Position numbers and translations under genes: made by a program. Of a stretch of DNA of 55,790 nt, positions 21,039-32,342 are shown in pieces. Under the pieces are notes generated by a model. The model saw only the letters and a list, made by a program, of their open reading frames with translations. It was not told the DNA's origin and did no database searches. The stretch is taken from contig BFEA01000098.1 of NCBI GenBank assembly GCA_003427395.1, positions 1,740,131 to 1,795,920 of the forward strand. The letters run 5' to 3'. How positions within the stretch are numbered: position 1 is the first letter of the stretch; each line of letters starts with the position of its first letter. Source of the DNA: Chara braunii. Lineage: Eukaryota; Streptophyta; Charophyceae; Charales; Characeae.

Positions 21039-21340
21039 AACAGAAACTAACGCCTAACTACCCTAACTTGCCAAGTGTCGAGCCCTGTTTCAACGGGGTA
21101 AACTAAAACGAACTTTGATAATGAGGTCGTGGTTTCGAGCCCGTCCGACCGAATACCAGGGCAAAGTGTAGTTGAGCTTCTCGACAACAAGGAGCTAGCT
21201 CAAGGGTTGGTAGGCCTCGATCCTTGTACCTATTGCTTGACAATCTGCCTCGAAACCTACTAAGCTAGCTCCTACATCAGTTAGAAGAGGAGCAACTCAG
21301 GTATATGTAGAGTATCGGGGCTCAGTTGAGCTCGTCTTCC
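21036..21340 (+). repeat. Dispersed repeat with tRNA-like B box (SINE-like), copy 2
   Basis: It is preceded by ~80 nt of poly-A. GAGGTCGTGGTTTCGAGCCC resembles a B box. The body matches 2838-3130 in inverted orientation. Two copies with the same A-rich start define an element family, but the tRNA of origin is not identifiable. Confidence 0.55.
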
Positions 21341-22483
21341 AAATTTGTGTGCATGTACGCTCGCCGGTCTGCCTGCCCGTCTGAGTGTTTGTCGGTTTGA
21401 GTGTGTGTGTGACTCGCATTGCCCCGCAAGGGCCCTAGGTTATTAGCACTTACCTGCGACCGTGACATTGAGGGTTGCGGCGGAGAAAACACTCAAGTGG
21501 GGGGGGGGAAGAAGTTCGCGACACTTTAGAGCAACGGACAACACTCAAGTAGCAGGTAGGTCGGTACCACACCACGTAGAGGTAGATTCATCGGGTACTC
21601 GAGGCCGAGCAGAAGAACACAAAAGTTAACATTCTTAAAGGCCTAGTACCGGTAGGTAGACAGGTACCATCCCAAGTCTCAGTGTGTGTCGTAATTGTAC
21701 GTGACACAACACCAACCCAATCAACCACTCGAGCTTTTTCGGCCGGAGGGTATTACTACTGATCCTAACCATCACAGCGCGCGTCATAACAACACGCGCG
21801 CATACGTTCGAAATTTTCTGAACGATTTGCCCCGGCCTCAATGGTCGAGGAAATCGTTTCAAAGAGCCGAGGGAAAAACGTACGCATCTTGAACTTCGGA
21901 CCGACCCCATCCTGGTAACCGATGTCGTCGTTGTGTCGACTGCAAAACCCTGGCCAAATACCCTTGTTAGGGTATTTGGTCTGACACCGCCCTAAGAAAA
22001 GGCATACCTGAATATCCACAAGGGGCCCTTATCTCAACGCTTTCCAAATGCAAGTCTCATGCAGGGCTGCACGCCGGTTGGTTGAAGTGTAGTCGGGGCC
22101 TCGCTCTATGGGTTCTTCCGGAGGAGGCAGCTACGCTGATGGTGGTGGTCTGGGCACACGAAACGTGAGGCCAGCATAGGAAGATGGGGCCGCAGGCACT
22201 TGGAACGCAATATTGTCATCGCATCCGCACGTAGACATTGAGGGGCGTGGATCGCTGTCGAACAGTGGGACGCTAATTGGCTATGGCTTGGCATGCGGGA
22301 CAATGAGTGGTTTATTGGTACCAAGATTGTGTGGCGAAGGCGAGAGGGACTAAAAGAAGGAGGATATCAAAAGAGAAGGAGGAGTATGAAGAGTGACAAG
22401 GAGAAAGGTGGTGGGGGGAAGAGAGAAGGAAAAAAGGGAAATGAAGGAGGAGGGAAAAAGAAAAAAGTGAAAGGATACTACCT
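21341..22483. other. No gene recognised
   Basis: Mixed sequence with a G run at 21500-21509, a direct repeat of AACACTCAAGT (21488 and 21540) and a palindromic AATACCCTTGTTAGGGTATT at 21957-21976. 22340-22480 is AG-rich. Confidence 0.45.
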
Positions 22484-22516
22484 CTTTTATTATTATTGTT
22501 ATTATTATTGTTGCTA

Positions 22517-22572
<56 letters not shown>

Positions 22573-22590
22573 GTTATTTATTTTGCTATT
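22484..22590. repeat. (TTA)n microsatellite
   Basis: An imperfect ATT repeat with a pure core at about 22517-22570. 22591-22860 holds nothing recognisable. Confidence 0.9.
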
Positions 22591-22859
22591 GCTATTAATA
22601 AACATTATGGGCCAGAGATAAAGAGAGTGCGGGGCATTGGAGAGGAGAGAGGCATTGTCACTATGTGGTGGTGTGTACCTCCTTCATCCTCCTCCATTCT
22701 CTTCCTTGATAAATCCTCTCAAGCACCTATCTCCCCGACTATAAGTGTCAAATAATGAGTTTCATTGAGTTAATCCTTGTTTTGCTAATTTTTACCCTAG
22801 CGGTTATCGGGTAGCTGAAAATTCAGGAATGAAAATTCTGAAGTGAGAGTTTTTGGCAG

Positions 22860-23240
22860 TCTAAAAATCATGAATGGTCCTGAAGTGGTGAAAGGTTCGA
22901 AGACCCTGAAAACCACATGTTTAGGGAGGCTGCATCCTGAAGTGGTGAAGGATGTCCTGAAGTGGTCAAGTGGGAGTTTTGGGCAGTCTGAAAATCTTGA
23001 ATGGTCATGAAGTGGTGAAAGGTCCAAAGACCATGAAAACGACCCTTCATTACTTGAGGATGCAGCTTGCCTAAATATGTGGTTTTCAGGGTCTTCGGAG
23101 CTTTCACCGCTTCAGGACCATTCATGATTTTCATACCTGAATTGTCCTGAAGTGGTGACTTGGAAAGGTCCGAAGACCTTGAAAACCACCTGTTTAGGCA
23201 GGATGCATCATGAAGTGGTGACGGGTGTCCTGAAGTGGTG
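22860..23240. repeat. Direct and inverted repeat complex (~65-bp unit)
   Basis: The unit CTGAAGTGGTGAAAGGTYCG..AAGACC..TGAAAACCACMTGTTTAGG..GCTGCATCC occurs direct at 22876-22940, partly at 22998-23035, inverted at 23056-23128 and direct at 23149-23212. GAAGTGGTGA words link it in style to the palindromic satellite at 235-950. Confidence 0.75.
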
Positions 23241-23589
23241 ATGAAAAATATGACTGTTGTTAACCTTCTCTCAATTTTTAAGGTCCGGACAATCAAATAT
23301 GTAGACTAGACATGACAAAAAACAGGGCGATTGCGGGAGCTCTGCCAGTGTTCAGGAGGAACTTTAGAGGCAGGGAACCATGAGGTGCGGGTCACCTATT
23401 CCTCTCCCGTATACCCATACAAATTACAACCCTCTATTGGACTGCACACATGACTGCATGACATATTGTTCGTATTTTTTTCAGGACTAAGCGTATCAAA
23501 AAGGAAAAGATTATCTGATTGAAGTAAAAACCTTGTTTGGAAGAAGGAAGGAAAATTAAATCAACCAAGAAGAAATCTACAAATTGTTT
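23241..23589. other. No gene recognised
   Basis: Unique-looking sequence between two repeat blocks; it may contain the degraded left end of element C. Confidence 0.4.
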
Positions 23590-25733
23590 GGACTTGAAAA
23601 ACAAAGTGGTGCGATGGCGGCTCTTGTGCGAGTCGTCATGCTACTTAGGCATGCACTGACTCAACCAAGGACGAAACGGTGGGATACTCATGTGTGAGTT
23701 ACCCTACTATCTGCCTGATCGACTGTCGTCGTGAAGAAAGATTCGTCTAACATTTAGGAAAGATAGTAAGAGACTCTTGTGAGGGACGCCCAATTAACCT
23801 ATCGGACTAGTCTTGAAGGGCGATGAAATACCCATGTGTGGGCGTGACAATTGTCATTTGAGACTCGACCGAGTAACACTACCAAAAGACGACGAGGTAC
23901 TTATGTGTGATTTACCTTACTACCTGTCGGATCGACTGTCGTCGTGAAGGGGAGGAATGACTAACATTTTGAAGCAAAAAAAAAAGACTCTTATGAGGAT
24001 CGCCCTGTTAACCCTTCGTACAAGTTTCCGAAGGCGGTAGAAAATCCATGTGTGGGTTTGAGAATTGCCTTATGAGATTGGGATGATTGACACGATCAAA
24101 AGGTGGCTGTACTCCTGTGTCTGCTACCTCACCATCTTGATTAATTAGGGATCTGATTGAGATTGAAAGGCGGAGGAATAAATTTGTGAATCTATTCCTT
24201 TGGTAGCATGGACTAACCGGTTGGAGATGATGGAGCAAAAACATATAGCAAAGAGGGGTGAAGACTCTTGTGAGAGTCATCGCGTTACTGATCTCCTATG
24301 AATCAGATGAGTAATAGGAAGTTAATGTGTGAGTCTTGATAGTACTTGTTTAATACCCGATTAACTAACTCGGAGAAAATGTGGAGTGCGGAAGATTGAG
24401 TAATAGTAGGATACTCATATATGAGTAACCTTGCTACTTGCCTAAGTATGATTAATAATATAATTGGTTACTAACAAACTGTTTATCCAATACTAAACCA
24501 AGGGAATGAGGGATTTTGGTACTAACTTTCCATCTTATTTACGGCTAAAAAAAATTCAGTCTTTGCACTTATTCAATGTGTGGTAGGCTACTCCAATGAG
24601 GGTCATCCTATTCACACACTTGAGTCGAAGAATGACTAACGATCTGCAAGAAGTAGTAAATCACATTGTTTCTCTTTCTTTACCTACTTACTTACCCTCA
24701 GACAATCCATTCACCAAACGGGTAGTAGGAAGACTTTTGTAGGGGTCATCTTATTACTTGTTTATATATGGACTACTCTTTACCCAAAGAAGTAGTAGGG
24801 GGGCCCTTGTTAGGGTCAGCCTATTACTTGCTTGATTCTGTACTAACTTACGAGATGGGGTACTCCTGTGGGAATATCCTAAACACTCGTTTTCTGTCTA
24901 AACTAACCAGGTCTCATATTGGTCGGTTTCGGGAGAGCGATAGGATGCCCTTGTGAGGATCGTCCTATTGCACTCATGAAGTTAACCGGGCATTTGGTCA
25001 TGTGATAGTAAGGGGCTTGTGCGGGTCGCCTATTATTCACTCGGACCATTATTAATTTTGGGAGGGATACTCTTGTGTGAGTTATCCGGCTACTCGGAAC
25101 AGATCCTGTGTATTATTTTACTAACCATTTGTGTTTGTATTGAGTGAGATTGAAAATGAAGTCAAGTACTCATGTGTGATTTACTCGACTTCCTGTTTGA
25201 TTAACGGGTTGCTTGGTTTTGACCAAGTAGCAAGAGATTCATGTCTGAATCAATCTACTACTTGAGTATGCCAGGACAAAATAGAAGAGAGAGAGAGGAA
25301 ATAACAATGCTACATGTTGGGGCAAGGTCTTCATATATCCGAAAAAGAACAAAAGAAAGTAGTTAGGACCACGGGGAGAAAATACAAGTAGAATAAGAAC
25401 TACCGCGAGGTCCGTGTCCATTCATGGCTTTTGAATAGAAGGCCACAACGACAAATGAGTTAAAACTTTACTACATAAGCACCAAGGGGTATGCTTATTT
25501 CGAAAGAGAGAGAATGCAAAAATTGAGAGTAGGGGAAATATGAGTTTCCCTAAGACAACTTAAAACACAGACATGAAACTCCTTGAACGAAAGGAGAAGG
25601 AGACAAACGACTTAGGGTAGGGTTATGAGAGTAGAAGTTAGGGATTAGACTTTGGGATGTCGATCTCAAGGCTCACAGTCCAGATCTAAGGGCTAGACCC
25701 TTAGAGATCAACATATGAAAAATTGAGTGGGAG
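23590..25733 (+). mobile_element. Second copy of the hairpin-array internal region (5'-truncated element C)
   Basis: Serial hairpins recur, for example 23605-23646, 23676-23712, 24722-24757, 24791-24828, 24937-24970, 25003-25040, 25158-25192 (GAAGTC/GACTTC) and 25224-25264. The last one corresponds in position and length to 11807-11847 of the first copy. Downstream sequence (AAGCACCAAG, CCCTAAGACAACTTA, GATCTAAGGGCTAGACCCTT) matches 12058-12300. No PBS or 5' LTR is present; the left end near 23590 is a truncation or too diverged to see. No coding sequence. Confidence 0.7.
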
Positions 25734-26792
25734 TGTTGAATCTTTGTTGACATGTGTGTATGTAGGTCCCTGTTTGATCCACAATTGAAGTAGTGTATGT
25801 AAAAAAAAAAAAAAAATCGATTTTCTGTTATCTCTCAATAACAGGTCAGTTGTTACCGATTCAACTTTTTCCCCTTCACTTGATACCCACATCTAAAGAC
25901 AAACCTTATGGTTTGTAAAACTGTCACCTGTGGTCATTGCTTGAATGGTCCTAGTCAATCTCAAGGGTCCTTTGAAGAAATGTGAGGGGGTTGCGCTTAC
26001 GTCTCAGGAAAGATAGAACTGTCATATATGGTTTGGGGAGTTAAGGACAAGGTCAATGGTTGATGGTTGACGCCGTTAATGCATGGCATGTGAACTGTCT
26101 TTGCATTATTCTGTGCAGGTTTGTTTTGTGCGCGATTTTTTATTGAACTGAATCCAATTTATTGAAGAGTCTCGAACACACAGCACTTGTGAAAGTGATA
26201 AGGGTTCTCGGTGATAATACTTCCATATTCATTATTTGTCCTATGTAATTTTTATATTGTCTAATGTTCAACTAAGTCATAATCTGTTAAGTAAAATAGA
26301 TTGCCCTTGGTAGTGAGATGGTTTGATTGATACTTTGATCGCTATGGTTAGACTCAGAAGCGGATATAGACAGCCTTATAAAAGTTCGACCTGAATATCT
26401 AGAAGTCTGGGATAGGAAGATCACATCTTGAACCTGGCTTGACTCACGGGTCAGTCTTAAACGTCTTACCTCGCGTACCCCATTCCTATGCTGCGACGAT
26501 CGAGCAGACGCCCTCGGCCGACCTACCTCTACAAAGGCATGTAAAAGCCTTCGCATGTGGGTCGGTAGCTCAGCAGGGATACGCCTACCTAAGGGTGGTG
26601 ACAACCCTTTGGGTAGAGGTAAGTTATACCTCGCGGCACCGCGACCTATCATGGAGCGTCGTGAGAGGTATAACATGCTCGCACAGTCAGAGTGGTGACT
26701 GTTTTTTTTTCAACACTCTGAAAAAAAATCCTGCGTGACACGACTGTGAGGTTCGGTGCTCCTTGTAGGGTGCGAGACCACAGCGCGCGACA
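25734..26792 (+). mobile_element. LTR copy C
   Basis: 1,059 bp, TGTTGAATC to GCGCGCGACA, preceded by the purine tract GAGTGGGAG. It aligns with copy B throughout, with a few small indels and a poly-A tract at 25801. The flank after ACA is unrelated to those of copies A and B, which fixes the right boundary. Confidence 0.75.
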
Positions 26793-26894
26793 ATGTAGGT
26801 TGGTGGTATAGACAAGGGGGGGGGGAGACGAGGTAGGTAGTTAATTCCTCAGGGTTCTTTTAGTTTTCTCTCATCTTTCTCTTGTCATTCGAAA

Positions 26895-27240
26895 TAATCT
26901 GTTTTTTTTGCGCTTGTAGCGCATGTTTTTTTTCCGAACCTTGCCACCCTTAATGCATCAGATATTTTGGTTCTTAGCCCATGTGTCCATATTTCTCTCT
27001 CGAACCTTGTCATCCTCAATGCATCAAGTAATTTATTTTTTTGCCCGTATAGTCCATATTGTTTTCCCGAACCTTGTCACCCTCAATGCATCAAGTAATC
27101 TGCTTTATGCCCCGCATAGTCTGTCTTTCTTTCCCGAGTCTCGCCACCCTCAATGCATCAATTTTTTTTTTTTTTTGGCACGTGTAGTACATGCTTCTTT
27201 CCCGAACCTCGCTACCCTCAATGCATCAGGTAATTTACAA
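26895..27240 (+). repeat. 67-bp tandem repeat, five units
   Basis: CCCTCAATGCATCA recurs at 26952, 27018, 27085, 27152 and 27220. Each is preceded by TTTCCCGAACCTTGCCA or a variant. 26793-26894 is a short LTR flank with a G run. Confidence 0.85.
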
Positions 27241-28123
27241 CAGTCAGGATCCTAAAAGATACCTAATTAGGAAACCAATGAGGACACCATCGCTATATAA
27301 CAACGTGACGGGCCGTAGACTTAGCCCGATCAGCCGGTCTATGGGGCCAAAATGAAGACCTAACCCTCATGTACTAAACTTCGGGAGAGGTTCATGATAT
27401 GATATTATATTTTTTTGAATAATTAGTGAAAAAGGTGAGAGTGCTTTGAAAAGGTATTGGTTAGGGTTTGCGTCCTAAGTCGTGACCCCGTACGCTTCAA
27501 CCCTATGCCTAAACTTAAACAAGAACTGTATAAACTAAATGCAACATATTATATTAATATACAAACTCAACTAAAATCAACACTGGCTTAGACTCAACTA
27601 TAAGTACATGAAGAAGTTTGAGTTTGAGATCGCCCCATGACTCTACACACATCGCAAACATGCCCTGCGTATCCCGCATACGAGACTACATGCCAACACA
27701 TTATGCATAAAACAAATAACTCGTTAGGTTGAACTCCGGTCTACATCTAACTGGCATGGGCTATACACATTTAACACACCTTTTGACTCGTTATCATTTT
27801 CAAATGTATAATGCTCGTACTACGAAAATGACTTTTCTGCATGTATCTGGTTAAAGTCACATCCAGATTCCGTCCAAAACAAAAATCTCTAAATGTTTGG
27901 AATCCTAGTTTCTTCAGTCATGTGGTACATATATTTTGTGTACCTATGCATATCAAACCTTGAACTGTAGTACATGTGTTTTGCATACCTGGACATACCA
28001 AAACGTGGGCAAGGTCACACTTTTACAAATTAAGATATGTTTTTTTTTTTTTTTTTTTTTTTTGCACGTAGAAAGGAGATCAATGACCAATATATCTTTA
28101 TCAATTTAGGAAAATTGGACTTT
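27241..28123. other. No gene; AT-rich, with a T run at 28040-28062
   Basis: GTGTACCTATGCATATCAAA and TGCATACCTGGACATACCAA (27938-28000) are short diverged direct repeats. Nothing else identified. Confidence 0.4.
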
Positions 28124-28541
28124 GGGGCTCACCGCACTACTCCCTACTTGGCCATTTTCGGGAGTGCAGCGTCGCCACATTAGCTTTCGAGTTCAAACTA
28201 TCAGATTGAATTCGAGAGCTGTAAGAATGTTGCTCTCGAGAGCACTCCCGAAATTGCTTGAACCTCCCGCCTGTAAAAGGTAATTTTCGGTAGACCTCTC
28301 ACGAAGGCCTGTATTTTGACCAAAGAACTCGTGTGCAGATAAGCATTTTTCTCACAATTTTTGTTGCTACATGCTGGACAATCTATGTTTGAAGTGTGTC
28401 TCCTGACCTCCAAATCGGAGAGCGCCCCAAGTTGAGAGTGCAATGTGGCGAAGCGCACTCCCGAATGGGTTTTCTTGTCTTCGGACGTTCGGAGGTACTC
28501 TCGAAAATTTTCTCCAAGTCAGGAGTAGTGTGGCAAGGCCC
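28124..28541. mobile_element. MITE-like foldback element 1
   Basis: The ~28-bp terminal inverted repeats are GGGGCTCACCGCACTACTCC at the left and the complement of GGAGTAGTGTGGCAAGGCCC at the right, both continuing to ACTTGG. TTT flanks both ends, a possible 3-bp target duplication as in PIF/Harbinger MITEs. The interior has more inverted pairs (TTCGGGAGTGC / GCACTCCCGAA). No coding capacity. Confidence 0.65.
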
Positions 28542-28576
28542 TTTGCTACATGCTTGTGGCTACAAGTTCAGAGTAT

Positions 28577-29032
28577 GGGGCTCGTTAGACACTCCCCGAA
28601 GCGTCCTCGGGCCTGAGGACGAAATCCTTGGAAGGATTTACCGTTTTCGGCGTCATCATTCGACCCATCCTTGGAGCGCCGGCTCAAAGATTCGTCCTTG
28701 GAGCTTTTTCGAGAAAAAGAAAAAAGAAAAAAAGAAAAGCAGTCGTGCTTGAGGCTTTCAACCAATAGGGTGCCACCACGATCCCGATTTAACCGTTGTA
28801 ACGTCTCTCTACGTGTGTGCCCTCTCCTCTCCGTGAAACGTGGATCCTTGGCTCCAAGGAACCTCGTGAGGTCCCTTGGAGCCAAGGATGATTTGGCTGG
28901 GAAATCCTTGGAGCCGAAGGACTTGTCCTCGAAGTGTTTTCACATTTTCGTTTCCGATTTCATCTCCGAGGACAGGTGGAACGAGGACAAAATCCTTGGA
29001 ATCACGTCCCCGAGGAGTGTCTAACGAGCCCC
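28577..29032. mobile_element. MITE-like foldback element 2
   Basis: The terminal inverted repeats GGGGCTCGTTAGACACTCC and GGAGTGTCTAACGAGCCCC are perfect over 19 bp. Sub-terminal inverted repeats include GAGGACGAAATCCTTGG / GAGGACAAAATCCTTGG-type blocks and CCTTGGAGCCAAGGA. No clear target duplication. The 456-bp length and lack of an ORF fit a non-autonomous element. It lies 35 bp from element 1 and shares the first seven TIR bases. Confidence 0.75.
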
Positions 29033-29138
29033 TTTGTCAAGTATGTCAGGGTCATTTGGCATGTGCTTCCGTCTTGCTCCGCTCGCCCGCCAGATAGAAT
29101 GTCTTGCGCGGTACACAGTATTCTGTGTCATCCGGGGG

Positions 29139-29178
29139 CCAAGTCCAAACCAAGTCCAACTAGGAGGTTTGGACTTGG
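29139..29178. repeat. Perfect 13-bp stem hairpin
   Basis: CCAAGTCCAAACC and GGTTTGGACTTGG are separated by 14 nt. Confidence 0.8.
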
Positions 29179-30404
29179 TTTTGAGTATGCACCTGTTCTT
29201 GCCATCCGATTCGAACATCTCACGGCCGCACTGTGGCCACGTTGAAACATACTCGAAAGGAAGACTAAAGCCCCGCTAGTGGGGTTGTTTGTGAGGAATT
29301 CCCTCTCTCAAGGTTTAATTGGTTTCCACCCCTCCCCAAACGAAACAGGGCTCTCCCGAGCAGACCACCGCTGACCCGCTGGCGGGATCTACACTACACG
29401 AATCTTCAGCGCTGGAGCGCAAACCACGAGAACAGAGGTCGATCGCTGGTTCTCCAGGCGGGGGCGTCCTTCCAGCGTCCTTCGTTTGTCGTAGACAATC
29501 GACGGCAGAGTGAGGGAGTGTTCAGTGCAACGCTGCGGCAGGCGTGACGGAGGGTAGTTTCGGAATGTGCGCGCCCTCGTCAAGCGCGCGTTCAGCCAGT
29601 AAGCATGGGGCTGGCAGCGGTGACTGTCACGCGCTGCTGCCCGCTTTCGTCGAGTAGAGAAACGGACGAATGTGTGTGACTCAGTGAGCTAGTGACCGAG
29701 GTCGTAGGCGAGCTTTGGTCCTCGGTCTTGTTCGTTGTGAGGGATTTGCCTTGCACAGCTTGGCGGTGCGGGCGGAAAGAGTGCGACACCGTGTTCCTTT
29801 TCTTATCGGCGTTCTCTAACGCTTGAAGTGCAGTCACCCGTAGCCGACTGAGCCTATCCTGTAGGTATCTCGCGGAAATCGGTCCTACCTGGGAATCGAG
29901 GTAAGCGAGTGCTGTGTCGTGTTGAGGGAGTGCAAAGCCCCTATGGCGGGTTGTCCTTGAGGACTTGTGGGGATGGTCAGAGATGGCGGGGTTCCGACCC
30001 GCGCTTAGCTTTCGCGACAAGGGTTAGATCTCTCTCAGGGGACGCACTTGTCAACGGGCGTTGGGCAAAGCGACGTTGCCTTTTCTATCCCTATGCTCGC
30101 CTCCCTCGGGCTTGTATGCAGCTTCCTCTTCCACCTTCCGAGGACGCGCTTTGCTCAATGAGCGGTAACTCGGTCACAAACCTATTCCGTGGCTGGTGTC
30201 CTCCCCTTCACTCCTCCCAGGACGTCGTTTGGCGCGCTTACTCCTCCCAAGCGCGCTGCTTAGAAGGAACGAGGTAGAAAACGGGTCGAGGGAAGTAGCC
30301 ATCAGCAGCCAAGAAATAGGCGGGTAAGTGATGATAGCGAGAGATTGATAACGCCCACACACAGACACACACAAACACAGCCACCCACCCACCCACACAC
30401 ACAG

Positions 30405-30440
<36 letters not shown>

Positions 30441-30441
30441 N

Positions 30442-30527
<86 letters not shown>

Positions 30528-31131
30528 ACCCGGGATGGTGGTGGAATAATAGATTGCGGACGTAGCGCAACTATTGAGTGGCTGCGGGCGTTGAATCTTG
30601 TCTCTTGGGGAAGGGGAGACTTCCGGTGCTTCGCCGTCGATTTACCCTCGTTCGAGGTGTGGTGTTGCGGGGGATAGAAGGGCAGAAAGCATTTCTGTTT
30701 GTGATGAGGAGGGAGAGAGAAGGCGAAGCAATGAGAGGCGGGAGGAGATCGTTGACTCCACGAATGGGATCCTCCTCGGGTGATCGCCAAAGTTGATGTA
30801 GGGGCAAGGCTTTCCTCCTGCCCTGCTTGGAGAGTTGGGTGGTCGTGGTGTAGTCTAGACGAACTTCAGCTGGTGTTTCACTTTGTGCTAGGTCGAGCAG
30901 GCTCAGCAGTCCGAAGATTCGCCAGGCAAGAGCAGCAGGTTGCGGGAGTGGCTCAGGAGCAAGCGGGGATTGCCAAAAGTAAAGTGATAAGTGATTATTA
31001 CTTATTGCCGCGGTTTCACTCAGCGACGGAGGGACACAGAAGAGTCACGTACGTGGAAGAGACTTGGGTGGTCTTGTTGAAGGGAGAGAGGAGGGGCAGC
31101 AGGAAGGAGGGGGGGAGGGGGGAGGGCAGAT
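29179..31131. other. Upstream region of the protease gene, no separate gene
   Basis: Relatively GC-rich and repeat-poor apart from (CA)n and (GA)n at 30355-30525, which contain one N (30441). Several overlapping short frames on both strands have no family match. 31080-31128, just before the ATG, is a purine-rich leader. The transcription start and any 5' UTR intron cannot be placed from sequence alone. Confidence 0.5.
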
Positions 31132-32342
31132 ATGGATCGCAGCTGGGACAATCCCGGAACTGTAAGGCAGACCGCACCCGATAACGAGACGTGGGAGGGG
31201 GAGAGCAACAGCAGTGAAGACGACTCTTCTATAGGGGATTACGACGGTACAGATATGCCGATCCCGGCGCACGACATCGATCTAGAAGACGAGGAGTTTC
31301 CTCGTGAAGATCTTTTGATCGTCCTCGAAGGGCTCAATAAATGGCCCTGGACTGTCTACCCTACTCAACTCCGCAATTGCCTTGCTGCGGCGGCGAAGAT
31401 AGTACACGGAGGGGGCGAGGATGTGTCGCCGGAACTTCGCCGGCTCCAGACCCTTTATCGGGAGGCCGTGCCCAATGCCTTCGAGAAGTGTCTGGACGAC
31501 AAAGCGATTTGGAAATGGAACGATGTCATCCATAGCAACATCTTCGACGCCCTCCTGCGGCTGATCGACGTGGTGGTGGTGAAGCTGCCCCAGCTGTTTG
31601 TTGCGGACGTAGGGACCGAGGATGACGTCCTTCCCCTGCTGAGGTCTCTCTCTCTGGGCCTCGACAAGTCGAGCCAATATCACATCAAACACAAGGAGCA
31701 GGTACTGCCCGACGTGGCGACGCAGTTGTCGGATCCTGAACGATTCGCGAGACCTATCGCGGGGTCGCCAGCGCGGACGAAGAACGGGGACTGGTACTGT
31801 ACGCTGAGGAAGGCGCACGTGAGAACGACAGATGGGTGCTCGTGTCATCGGTGTCGGCCACCGCCGAATTTCTGCTGGCTTGCATATCTGCTGAATTACT
31901 TGGGACTAGGGCAGTATGGCAACGGGTATGAGGTGCTGCTGAAGGTGCTGCAGGGGTTGCAGAGATGGCAGCCGGCGATCATGGAGGCGTTGTTGCAGCC
32001 GATTGCGAAGGCGGCAGAGTTTCTGGTAGACGATTGCGCGGCGATGTTCCTAGATCCGTGTCGGTCTGTACTTAGGTCAGTATCGGACCTGCTAGAGAGG
32101 GACGTGGACGCGCTCAGCGACAAGACCAGAGACGGTTCCTACACGGCTCTCTCCCAGATCTTGAAGTATCTTCAGGCGATCATCGGACGGTCGCTGTCGG
32201 CGGAAAAGGCGGATGGAATGGTGGCACAAGTTCAGAGAAGGATGGTCGAGCGAATGCTGGGCTTTCCTTCGTTCAATAAGCAACTCAGCGCAGTGCGGGA
32301 GATCAACAAGTTGCTGGAAAACGCTCGAAGCATTGCCGTCCG
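31132..32342 (+). CDS. USP9X-like gene, exon 1 (start codon and N-terminal helical scaffold)
   Basis: This exon encodes 403 codons plus 2 nt. The start ATG at 31132 is the first in the frame after a purine-rich leader and has G at +4. Residues 1-60 are acidic and Ser/Asp-rich, likely disordered, and end in LEDEEFPRED, which corresponds to the LEDEE..FP segment of USP9X. Residues 60-200 and 247-403 are helical, leucine-rich and without signal peptide or membrane segments. Residues about 213-247 form an insertion relative to USP9X and contain CSCHRC. The last helix (PSFNKQLSAVREINKLLENA) matches the SFN...NEVNK region. The donor CG|GTACAC follows 32342; the open frame runs on into intron 1 to 32508 only by chance. 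Phase 2 at the donor fits exon 2, regenerating an Arg codon. Confidence 0.88.

Noticed and set aside
28396-29024. Frames of 103-118 residues on both strands
   Set aside because: They overlie two foldback MITE-like elements and change with the inverted repeats.
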